Source of the DNA: Planctomycetota bacterium | GTDB lineage: Bacteria; JAJVIF01; JAPKYR01 | Direction: 5' to 3' | Length of the DNA stretch: 6,901 nucleotides | Assembly: GCA_030673355.1 (NCBI GenBank) | Contig: DAOVJF010000141.1 | Span: 1-6,901 of the forward strand | Shown here: positions 1 to 5,558 of the stretch, one piece after another | How positions within the stretch are numbered: position 1 is the stretch's first letter | Layout: every line of letters begins with the position of its first letter | The notes under the pieces: model-generated | Database searches by the model: none | Told to the model about the DNA's origin: nothing | What the model saw: only the letters and a program-made list of their open reading frames with translations | Translations under genes and position numbers: made by a program

Positions 1-784
1 ATGCCCGGGCGAGTTGCAGAGCGTGCCTGTCATCCTGGGCGTAGTAATCCGCCACACCTGATATCTTGCAGGGCACGTCCGCGCCGCCGAGTTCCTCCGC
101 GCTTACAACTTCCCCGGTCGCCGCCTTCACAAGCGGGGGGCCGCCAAGGTAGATCGTGCCCTGGTTCTTAACAATAATCGCCTCATCCGACATGGCCGGG
201 ACATATGCCCCGCCTGCGGTGCAAAGGCCCATGACAACCGCGATTTGAGGGATATCCTTCGAGGACATCATCGCCTGGTTGTAAAAGATCCTCCCGAAAT
301 GTTCCCTGTCGGGAAAAACATCGGCCTGGCGAGGCAGAAACGCGCCACCTGAATCGACGAGGTAAATGCAGGGAAGGTTGTTTTCTTCAGCGATTGTCTG
401 GGCACGGACGTGTTTTTTTACCGTAAGCGGCAGGTATGATCCGCCTTTTACAGTCGCGTCGTTGGCGATAATCAGGCATTCCTGGCCGTTAACCCGTCCG
501 ATTCCCGTGATAATCCCGGCTGCGGGAGTATGGTCTTTATAAATCTCATGTGCCGCAAGCTGTGAAAATTCAAGAAATGGGGATCCCGGGTCTATCAGGA
601 GATCGACCCTGTCCCTGGCCATAATTTTGCCGCGCGATTCATGCCGCTTGCGGCTTTTCTCGCTGCCACCCTGCTTAATCATGGCGATGGTATCTTTAAG
701 TTCCTTCACGACATCACCCATCGCTCTGACATTCTCAAGGTACTCGGGTGAATTGGTGTTAATTTTTGTCCTTATAACCGGCAT
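1..784 (-). CDS. liuB: Methylcrotonyl-CoA carboxylase carboxyltransferase (beta) subunit, C-terminal half cut by window edge
   Basis: Translating the minus strand from the ATG at 784 gives 261 residues with no stop before the left edge. The family is usually about 535 residues, so roughly the N-terminal half is present. It would move carboxyl groups from carboxybiotin on the alpha subunit to 3-methylcrotonyl-CoA, making 3-methylglutaconyl-CoA in leucine breakdown. Visible crotonase-fold carboxyltransferase motifs are GGSYLPLTVKKHVRAQ (114-129), YLVDSGGAFLPRQ (141-153) followed by FPDREHFGRIF, MGLCTAGGAYVPAMSDE (185-201) and GTIYLGGPPLVKAATGE (209-225). These match methylcrotonyl-CoA carboxylase beta better than propionyl- or acetyl-CoA carboxylases. 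The gene follows liuA by 39 nt; the start has only a weak GGGA upstream. One oddity: residues 235-239 read ADVPC where relatives I recall have ADVHC. Confidence 0.93.
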   Translation of the reverse strand, partial: MPVIRTKINTNSPEYLENVRAMGDVVKELKDTIAMIKQGGSEKSRKRHESRGKIMARDRVDLLIDPGSPFLEFSQLAAHEIYKDHTPAAGIITGIGRVNGQECLIIANDATVKGGSYLPLTVKKHVRAQTIAEENNLPCIYLVDSGGAFLPRQADVFPDREHFGRIFYNQAMMSSKDIPQIAVVMGLCTAGGAYVPAMSDEAIIVKNQGTIYLGGPPLVKAATGEVVSAEELGGADVPCKISGVADYYAQDDRHALQLARA

Positions 785-823
785 TTCACGTTTCCCGGAT
801 TGAAAGTTTAACTACTAAAATTT

Positions 824-1999
824 TCATTGCACTTTCGACTCTTTAAATATTTCACGACCGATCAGCATACGACGAATTTCCGATGTTCCCGCGCCGATTT
901 CATAACACTTGGCGTCCCGAAGCAGCCGTCCGGTCGGGAATTCATTGATGTAACCGTTCGCGCCAAGGATTTGAATGGCGTCGAGAGCCATCTCAGTCGC
1001 GCGTTCCGCGCTGTATAAAATCACGCCGGCGGAATCCTTACGAGTGGCTTCCCCGCGGTCGCATGCGGCGGCGACAGAATAAACATAGGCGCGGCTCGCG
1101 TTCATTTTGGTGTACATATCGGCGATTTTGCCCTGGATCAACTCGAATTCACCGATCGGCTGGCCGAACTGTTCGCGGTGATGAATGTAGGGTACGACGA
1201 CATCCATAGAGGCCTGCATAATTCCGAGCGGACCACCGGACAATATAACACGTTCGTAATCAAGCCCGCTCATTAAAACGGCAACGCCTTTATCCAGCTC
1301 GCCGAGAATATTCTCCTCCGGAACCTGGCAATTTTCAAAAACCAGTTCACCGGTATTCGATCCGCGCATCCCGAGCTTGTCGAGCTTCTGCGCGCACGAG
1401 AATCCAGGGTAGTCTTTTTCAACTATGAAAGTAGTAAGTCCCCATGCCCCTTTAGTGGGGTCGGTTTTAGCGTAGACGACCGATACATCGGCATTCGGAC
1501 CGTTTGTGATCCACATCTTCGTGCCGTTCAGAATATATTTATCGCCTTCCTTACGAGCGGATGTAGCCATGCTGACCACATCGGAACCCGAATTCGGTTC
1601 GCTCATGGCGAGGGCGCCGACATGTTCGCCGGTGATTAATCCGGGAAGGTATTTTTCTTTCTGCGCATCAGTCCCATTGATGTAAATCTGATTCACACAA
1701 AGGTTAGAATGAGCGCCATAACTCAACCCGATTGAAGCACTCGCCCGGCTGATTTCTTCCATGACGACGACATGGGTAAGGTAATTCATGGCGGAACCAC
1801 CGTATTTCTCATCAACTGTAATACCAAGCAGTCCCATCTCGCCGAGCTTAAGCCATAAGTCCGGTGGAAAATTGTTATCGATATCGATAGCTTCAGCGCG
1901 AGGAGCGATCTCATTGGCCGCAAAGTGATTAACCTGCTCCCTGACCATGTCGATATCCTCACCGAGCCCGAAATTCAGGTTGGAGTACGTTGAGTTCAT
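824..1999 (-). CDS. liuA: Isovaleryl-CoA dehydrogenase
   Basis: This 391-residue, full-length FAD-dependent acyl-CoA dehydrogenase would oxidise isovaleryl-CoA to 3-methylcrotonyl-CoA in the cytoplasm and pass electrons to electron-transfer flavoprotein. Family signatures are ALAMSEPNSGSDV (129-141), WITNGPNADV (163-172), REQFGQPIGEF (275-285) and QILGANGYINEFPTGR (343-358). Substrate class is set by the catalytic base. The usual glutamate of medium- and short-chain enzymes (YEGTSE) is replaced by Ala370 in EIGAGTSE, while Glu249 in GLDYERVILSGGPLG occupies the alternative position used by isovaleryl-CoA dehydrogenases. The C-terminal half closely resembles my memory of the human IVD sequence. 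It lies between a LiuR-type regulator and the methylcrotonyl-CoA carboxylase beta gene, which catalyses the next step. The ATG at 1999 has a good AAGGAAG ribosome binding site. Confidence 0.95.
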   Translation of the reverse strand: MNSTYSNLNFGLGEDIDMVREQVNHFAANEIAPRAEAIDIDNNFPPDLWLKLGEMGLLGITVDEKYGGSAMNYLTHVVVMEEISRASASIGLSYGAHSNLCVNQIYINGTDAQKEKYLPGLITGEHVGALAMSEPNSGSDVVSMATSARKEGDKYILNGTKMWITNGPNADVSVVYAKTDPTKGAWGLTTFIVEKDYPGFSCAQKLDKLGMRGSNTGELVFENCQVPEENILGELDKGVAVLMSGLDYERVILSGGPLGIMQASMDVVVPYIHHREQFGQPIGEFELIQGKIADMYTKMNASRAYVYSVAAACDRGEATRKDSAGVILYSAERATEMALDAIQILGANGYINEFPTGRLLRDAKCYEIGAGTSEIRRMLIGREIFKESKVQ

Positions 2000-2003
2000 G
2001 TCT

Positions 2004-2010
2004 CTTCCTT
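2004..2010 (-). promoter_or_regulatory. Ribosome binding site of liuA
   Basis: The minus strand reads AAGGAAG here, with GGA about 7 nt upstream of the ATG at 1999. This supports that start and lies inside the 27-nt spacer after the liuR stop, so liuA can be translated from a liuR-led transcript. Confidence 0.75.
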
Positions 2011-2026
2011 TATCTTAGTTGGTTGA

Positions 2027-2443
2027 CTATTTTTCAGAAGATAATTTTTTACGGCGGTTGTTTCTCGAATTTTTCTCAATTGCGGTGCGACACCTTACCT
2101 CGGCAAGGTCCAGCTCATCCTGTATTTCCCGAATGTCTAATAATTGCTGCTCGAGTTCGGATTTTTTTTGTTCAATCTTTGCGATTGTCGCAAGTAGCTG
2201 CCTGTTTTTATTTGAATTGGAGGTATCGTACATATCCAGAAGTTCTTTGATTTCCGCAAGTGGGAAACCCAGCCGTTTACCTCTCAATGTCAGCTTTAAA
2301 CGTATCCTGTCTTTCCTGTTGTATATGCGTGTCTTGCCCTTGCGGGAAGGCGAAACGAGTCCGAAATCCTCGTAATGACGGATGCTGCGCGTCGTGATGT
2401 CGAACTCTTTCGCGAGCTGACTGATGCTGTATGTCTCGTCCAT
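2027..2443 (-). CDS. liuR: MerR-family transcriptional regulator, LiuR type
   Basis: This 138-residue protein is a MerR-family dimeric DNA-binding regulator. The N-terminal winged helix-turn-helix starts with YSISQLAKEFDITTRSIRHY (5-24), followed by EDFGLVSPSRKGKTRIYNRKDRIRLKLTLRGKRLGF (25-60). Residues about 79-125 form a Glu/Lys/Gln-rich coiled coil for dimerisation. A short basic tail (KNSRNNRRKK) ends the protein. There is one cysteine (118) and no MerR/CueR-type metal-binding cysteine set, so a metal sensor is unlikely. The RLKLTLRGKRLGF and EIKELLDMYD segments match what I recall of LiuR, described in proteobacteria as the regulator of branched-chain amino acid degradation. It is first in an operon with liuA and liuB and sits just downstream of a LiuR-like palindrome, which suggests autoregulation. 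The ATG at 2443 has GGAG 9 nt upstream. Confidence 0.9.
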   Translation of the reverse strand: MDETYSISQLAKEFDITTRSIRHYEDFGLVSPSRKGKTRIYNRKDRIRLKLTLRGKRLGFPLAEIKELLDMYDTSNSNKNRQLLATIAKIEQKKSELEQQLLDIREIQDELDLAEVRCRTAIEKNSRNNRRKKLSSEK

Positions 2444-2452
2444 TAGATGAAA

Positions 2453-2456
2453 CTCC
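2453..2456 (-). promoter_or_regulatory. Ribosome binding site of liuR
   Basis: The minus strand reads GGAG with a 9-nt spacer to the ATG at 2443. It is the only purine-rich match upstream of this start. Confidence 0.6.
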
Positions 2457-2469
2457 GTGAGTACACAAA

Positions 2470-2498
2470 ACCTTAAATGAAATTTACGTAAACGTCAA
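2470..2498 (-). promoter_or_regulatory. Candidate promoter of the liuR-liuA-liuB operon
   Basis: On the minus strand TTGACG (2493-2498, 5 of 6 to the sigma-70 -35 consensus) is followed after 17 nt by TAAGGT (2470-2475, only 3 of 6 to the -10 consensus). This would give a leader of roughly 20 nt that still includes the liuR ribosome binding site. The -35 overlaps the putative operator. An alternative, with TTTACC at 2499-2504 and a 19-nt spacer as in classic MerR promoters, places the operator inside the spacer but has a poorer -10 (CATTTA). The region is persuasive; the exact boxes are not. Confidence 0.4.
2483..2498. promoter_or_regulatory. Putative LiuR operator
   Basis: The plus strand reads tttacgtaaacgtcaa. 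The two 8-base halves, tttACGTa and (reverse complement) ttgACGTt, agree at 6 of 8 positions, each with an ACGT core. The first ten bases, TTTACGTAAA, are a perfect palindrome. Its size, symmetry and ACGT core match the LiuR-site pattern I recall from comparative genomics of branched-chain amino acid regulons. It lies 40 nt upstream of liuR at the right distance to control the operon. The match to the published motif is from memory. Confidence 0.7.
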
Positions 2499-2560
2499 GG
2501 TAAATCTTCGCAGGTTTAATATCCAAAAAAAACCCTCATTCCCCGATTTTTTCTGTCAGG

Positions 2561-2589
2561 TTTACATCCTCCCAACCGTTAAGAATATG
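2561..2589 (+). promoter_or_regulatory. Weak candidate promoter for the 2634 gene
   Basis: TTTACA at 2561-2566 matches the -35 consensus at 5 of 6 positions. The -10 is poor: GAATAT at 2583-2588 (16-nt spacer, 3 of 6) or the neighbouring AATATG. A promoter must exist in this divergent region because no plus-strand gene precedes 2634, but the exact boxes are uncertain. The LiuR-like palindrome is about 60 nt upstream of this -35. Confidence 0.3.
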
Positions 2590-2619
2590 TCTCGTGATTT
2601 CTGACATAAAAAGTATGCT

Positions 2620-2625
2620 AAGGAA
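2620..2625 (+). promoter_or_regulatory. Ribosome binding site of the 2634 gene
   Basis: AAGGAA lies 8 nt before the ATG at 2634. This strong site fixes the start and argues that the uncharacterised frame is a real, translated gene. Confidence 0.75.
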
Positions 2626-2633
2626 CCCGACAT

Positions 2634-3785
2634 ATGATTAATGCTGATTCTAAAATCGTTCTAAAAGGGGATATTTCCCTTATTAATCAGAATCCAGCGC
2701 TGATCCTGAATTCCAGGCAGACAAAAACACCCCTCGGATCCGATGAATGGATCCAGAATTCTGTCGATGCCTGCAAACATTTTATTGGTGACGGCCGCCC
2801 GTTAATTGCGTCAATCGGTATGAATACATGGGAACTCATTTTATGGTCTATGGGTGAGTTCAACGGCCGGGGAATTATAATCTGCCCGATTAAATCAACC
2901 GGCGCATTTGAAAATTCAATCGAGAAAATCTCATGCGATTTCAACCTTAATCCAGATAACCACACATGGGTATTCATCCCGGTTCCGGGTAATACGCGGT
3001 CGGAAAAATCATGGTGGACGGATAGAGATCAACTTGCGTTTGAGATTGCAGGAAACATTGTGCCGGTAAGCATCAGGGATGGCGGTTGCCTCGATACATT
3101 GATCGGGAAAGAATTGGATAAATCCGAAAAATCCGTCGATTTGAGTTTCCAGACCAGTTACCAGCCTGCGCAAAAAGAGAGAACGAAGCTGGTAGTACCC
3201 GAATCATGTCCTGTTTTTCTCAACTGGTACCATCTCACACACTGGACATGCCGGACATACAAGCCATGGCCCGGCGAGAAACCATCGGATTTTTTCCGGG
3301 CCATCGTAAATTCCCGGACTGAGTATCCACGATCCGCCTCATGCACCCTGAAACGGATTCTCGCTGAGAATCGATTGAGAGCATCCGGGAGCCAAATTCG
3401 TAACGAAACTCCCGTAGTTGCGTTAACATCGCTTGAACCATGCGATGCCCTTGAATTAATGAAATGGCGAAAACGGTATGTGCGTCCGACATTCGAGCCC
3501 TATGGAATCGCGATTTTCTGTCGGGCAGCGATGAAAATAGGAATCAGGCTTGTGAAATATTCCGGACCGGACGAAGACAGAAATGATACCGATATCACGC
3601 CCGAATTAACACAGGGCTATGGTAAAGGGGACTGGCCGAAGGAGCAGGAATGGAGGTCTATTGGGGATGTGGACCTGTCGCTGATCCCCGATGATGAAGC
3701 TGTTGTACTTGTTCCGTCCAAAGAAGAAGTCGAGGAATTTCAAAAATTGACCCGGTTTGAAGTAAGACCGCTTGAGGAGGGTTAA
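2634..3785 (+). CDS. Uncharacterised two-domain protein: DprA/SLOG-like N-terminus plus a domain with an EWR motif
   Basis: I do not recognise a named gene. The protein has 383 residues with no signal peptide or membrane segments, so it is probably cytosolic. Residues about 20-157 follow a DprA/SLOG-like Rossmann pattern: a strand ending in ALILNSRQTKTPLG (22-35), a helix, PLIASIGMNTWELILWSMG (56-74), the strand GIIICPI (80-86), then WTDRDQLAFEIAGNIVPVSI (128-147) with DGGCLDTLI. The DprA GG-GID loop is not conserved. After a linker (about 158-190) a second domain carries YHLTHWT (199-205), TLKRILAENRLRASG (238-252), FEPYGIAI (287-294), WPKEQEWR (334-341) and a hydrophobic end, DEAVVLVPS (354-362). 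The W-x4-EWR ending resembles what I remember of DUF2971/AbiGi-like proteins, a tentative link. Twelve tryptophans are spread over the protein. It is a single gene, divergent from the liu operon and convergent with the next. The strong AAGGAA site supports the start. Nucleotide sensing with an effector is possible but unproven. Confidence 0.8.
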   Translation: MINADSKIVLKGDISLINQNPALILNSRQTKTPLGSDEWIQNSVDACKHFIGDGRPLIASIGMNTWELILWSMGEFNGRGIIICPIKSTGAFENSIEKISCDFNLNPDNHTWVFIPVPGNTRSEKSWWTDRDQLAFEIAGNIVPVSIRDGGCLDTLIGKELDKSEKSVDLSFQTSYQPAQKERTKLVVPESCPVFLNWYHLTHWTCRTYKPWPGEKPSDFFRAIVNSRTEYPRSASCTLKRILAENRLRASGSQIRNETPVVALTSLEPCDALELMKWRKRYVRPTFEPYGIAIFCRAAMKIGIRLVKYSGPDEDRNDTDITPELTQGYGKGDWPKEQEWRSIGDVDLSLIPDDEAVVLVPSKEEVEEFQKLTRFEVRPLEEG

Positions 3786-3811
3786 TTTTAATATCCCATC
3801 TGAGGGGGGTT

Positions 3812-5500
3812 TCAAAACCATACATACTCCCTCTCCATATCAACGTTCTCATAAAGCTGGCTGAGTTCATCCAGATCAGAATCAATCAACGGAGCATCAA
3901 GAGTGTGCCAGAGTCCGATCTCAAGCCCCTTGAACTCAAACCAGTTGTAGTTCTGCCTTGCGGCCTCGTAATTCGCGAGCATGTCCTCATCCATGAACAC
4001 CGGAAGCAGGAACGGCTGGAGAATTATCACTGCTTCAGGCTGGTGAATTCGAATAAGGTCGATCCCATTGATCCACCGTTCTTCCCTGACCCTGAGAATT
4101 CCAAACATGTCCTGGATTTCAATGTCCGGACGGGCGTAAAATCCGATGACGCCAATTTCGAGCGTTGAGATCATCGCGGAATCTTCAAGGTGGTTTCCAA
4201 GCCAGAGTGTCGTGGCGGCATACGATCGCTCCCTTAGATCCGATGCTTCCTGAAAATGATCCCCGTCGAGTTTGAGCGGGCCCAGCATAATACTTGTCCA
4301 TATTAATACCAGCACGATTGTAATAAGGCCTGGAACACTGATTAATACTGATTTCAGCCCTGCTGCCTCCCCCGCGCTGTCCTTTGGTTTAACAAACAGG
4401 CCGGCTATTAATTCAATTAGCCATGTAAGGCCGATTGCGACAATGTAGTAAATTCCGGGGAGAACCGGCACGAAATACCAAGGGAAGAACTGCGCGTAGA
4501 AATTTCCACTTGCGATGAAACCCACCGCGTAGAGCACTGTGAAAACCACCAGGGGTTTCACATCCCGGTTACTTAATATCGACAAACGGAATATTCCGAG
4601 TATTAAAGGAACGATCATTATCCAGAACGGTGTCACCGCGACAAACCATCGCCCCGATTCGCCCATAAACACCTTCCCGAACTCTCTGATGACAATTATT
4701 ACGCCTTCATACCATTCTTCTGAGAACATCCTCGCGCCATGGATATATTTCGCCTGGACACTAGTCGGGATGATGTCACCGAAATATAAATATCCGAGAA
4801 GGAAGTACAGACCTGACATCAAAATGGATGGAAGTATCTCCTTGATAAGTTTACCCGGCGATTTTGATATCTGTTTCCACTGAAGGACAATTACCGAAAC
4901 CAGGATAACTCCGAAAATCAGCAGCCCATCGAACCGAACCCAGACCGCGAACGCCGCTGCAACCAGGCTCCATGTATATTGCTTCTTAAAAAGGAGGATA
5001 AGCGACAGCGTAATTACAAACAGCGAAAGCGAAATTTCCATGCCGCTGAAACTCGCGTACATATAAACCGGGTTCGTCACCATCAGCACACCCAGCAACA
5101 TACCGGTCCACTTGTTTCCTGAGAGCAGACTCCCGAGCCGGACCACGCTCAGGATGAAACAAATCTCGAAAAATACACCCCACATTTTTACCGAGAGAAT
5201 TATATCGGAGGTGATGAACCGTCCCAGTGCAAGCAGGAACGCCCAGGCCGGGGTCGTGACAAGCCAGATACGTTGATCCAGGTTAAATGTAAATCCGCGC
5301 CCCTCGGCAAGGTTCAACGCGGATTTCATCGTGATGAAAGCGTCGTCGCAAATTATCGCGGGGAAATGAGTGCGGAAGTAGATAAGGATTAATACCGGAA
5401 TTAAGTAAGGCAGGTGTGGAATCAGAAAACAGATGCCTGAATCGACAGGACACGATGCAATTGTCGGGAATTGAAATTTTGTTAGAGGCTTATCGTCCAT
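3812..5500 (-). CDS. Multi-pass GT-C-type membrane glycosyltransferase-like protein
   Basis: This protein has 562 residues from the ATG at 5500, with about ten predicted membrane helices and a soluble C-terminal domain. GT-C enzymes use lipid-phosphate sugars to glycosylate polymers, lipids or proteins on the outer face of the cytoplasmic membrane; donor and acceptor cannot be read here. After the first helix (about 24-42), DDAFITMKSALNLAEGRGF (52-70) carries the acidic DD pair and the N-a-G-x-G-f pattern of bacterial GT-C arabinosyl/mannosyl transferase-like proteins. Later landmarks are FSGMEISL (151-158), VRFDGLL (188-194, RPDGLL in relatives) and GDIIPTSVQAK (241-251). The C-terminal part about 425-470 (LWLGNHL, EIGVIGFYA) also recurs in this family. 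The start is uncertain: 5500 has AGGA 4 nt upstream, while ATG at 5548 and TTG at 5557 (581 residues) are in frame but lack a clear ribosome site. It probably shares a transcript with the upstream symporter gene. Confidence 0.85.
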   Translation of the reverse strand: MDDKPLTKFQFPTIASCPVDSGICFLIPHLPYLIPVLILIYFRTHFPAIICDDAFITMKSALNLAEGRGFTFNLDQRIWLVTTPAWAFLLALGRFITSDIILSVKMWGVFFEICFILSVVRLGSLLSGNKWTGMLLGVLMVTNPVYMYASFSGMEISLSLFVITLSLILLFKKQYTWSLVAAAFAVWVRFDGLLIFGVILVSVIVLQWKQISKSPGKLIKEILPSILMSGLYFLLGYLYFGDIIPTSVQAKYIHGARMFSEEWYEGVIIVIREFGKVFMGESGRWFVAVTPFWIMIVPLILGIFRLSILSNRDVKPLVVFTVLYAVGFIASGNFYAQFFPWYFVPVLPGIYYIVAIGLTWLIELIAGLFVKPKDSAGEAAGLKSVLISVPGLITIVLVLIWTSIMLGPLKLDGDHFQEASDLRERSYAATTLWLGNHLEDSAMISTLEIGVIGFYARPDIEIQDMFGILRVREERWINGIDLIRIHQPEAVIILQPFLLPVFMDEDMLANYEAARQNYNWFEFKGLEIGLWHTLDAPLIDSDLDELSQLYENVDMEREYVWF

Positions 5501-5504
5501 ACTA

Positions 5505-5508
5505 TCCT
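5505..5508 (-). promoter_or_regulatory. Possible ribosome binding site deciding the GT-C gene start
   Basis: The minus strand reads AGGA followed by a 4-nt spacer to the ATG at 5500. The spacing is short, but no comparable site precedes the in-frame ATG at 5548 or the TTG at 5557, so this favours the shorter protein. Confidence 0.4.
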
Positions 5509-5558
5509 GCGCTGGAGCACTGCATGACAGGATATGGAAGATCGCCATTGGGGTCAAG

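Noticed and set aside
2019..2375. Plus-strand open frame of 118 residues opposite liuR
   Set aside because: It lies antisense to a well-supported MerR regulator, has Ser/Cys-rich low-quality composition, no ribosome binding site and no recognisable domain.
2027..2443. Metal-sensing MerR regulator
   Set aside because: Only one cysteine (residue 118) is present and the metal-binding loop of MerR/CueR/ZntR proteins is missing; gene context points to LiuR.
2495..2567. Repeated AGGTTTA/AGGTAAA-like heptamers (about 2498-2504, 2512-2518 and 2558-2564) as extra operator sites
   Set aside because: Matches are short, AT-rich and irregularly spaced, and only one copy lies near the ACGT palindrome; chance is a sufficient explanation.
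3766..3811. Intrinsic terminator between the convergent genes
   Set aside because: Pairings such as GGGTTAA with TTAATATCCC need a bulge and a 2-nt loop, and CCC/GGG gives only about 4 bp, so no stable hairpin followed by a T run is present.
4539..4883. Plus-strand open frame of 114 residues opposite the GT-C gene
   Set aside because: The opposite strand encodes convincing membrane helices and GT-C motifs; this frame has no motif or initiation signal of its own.
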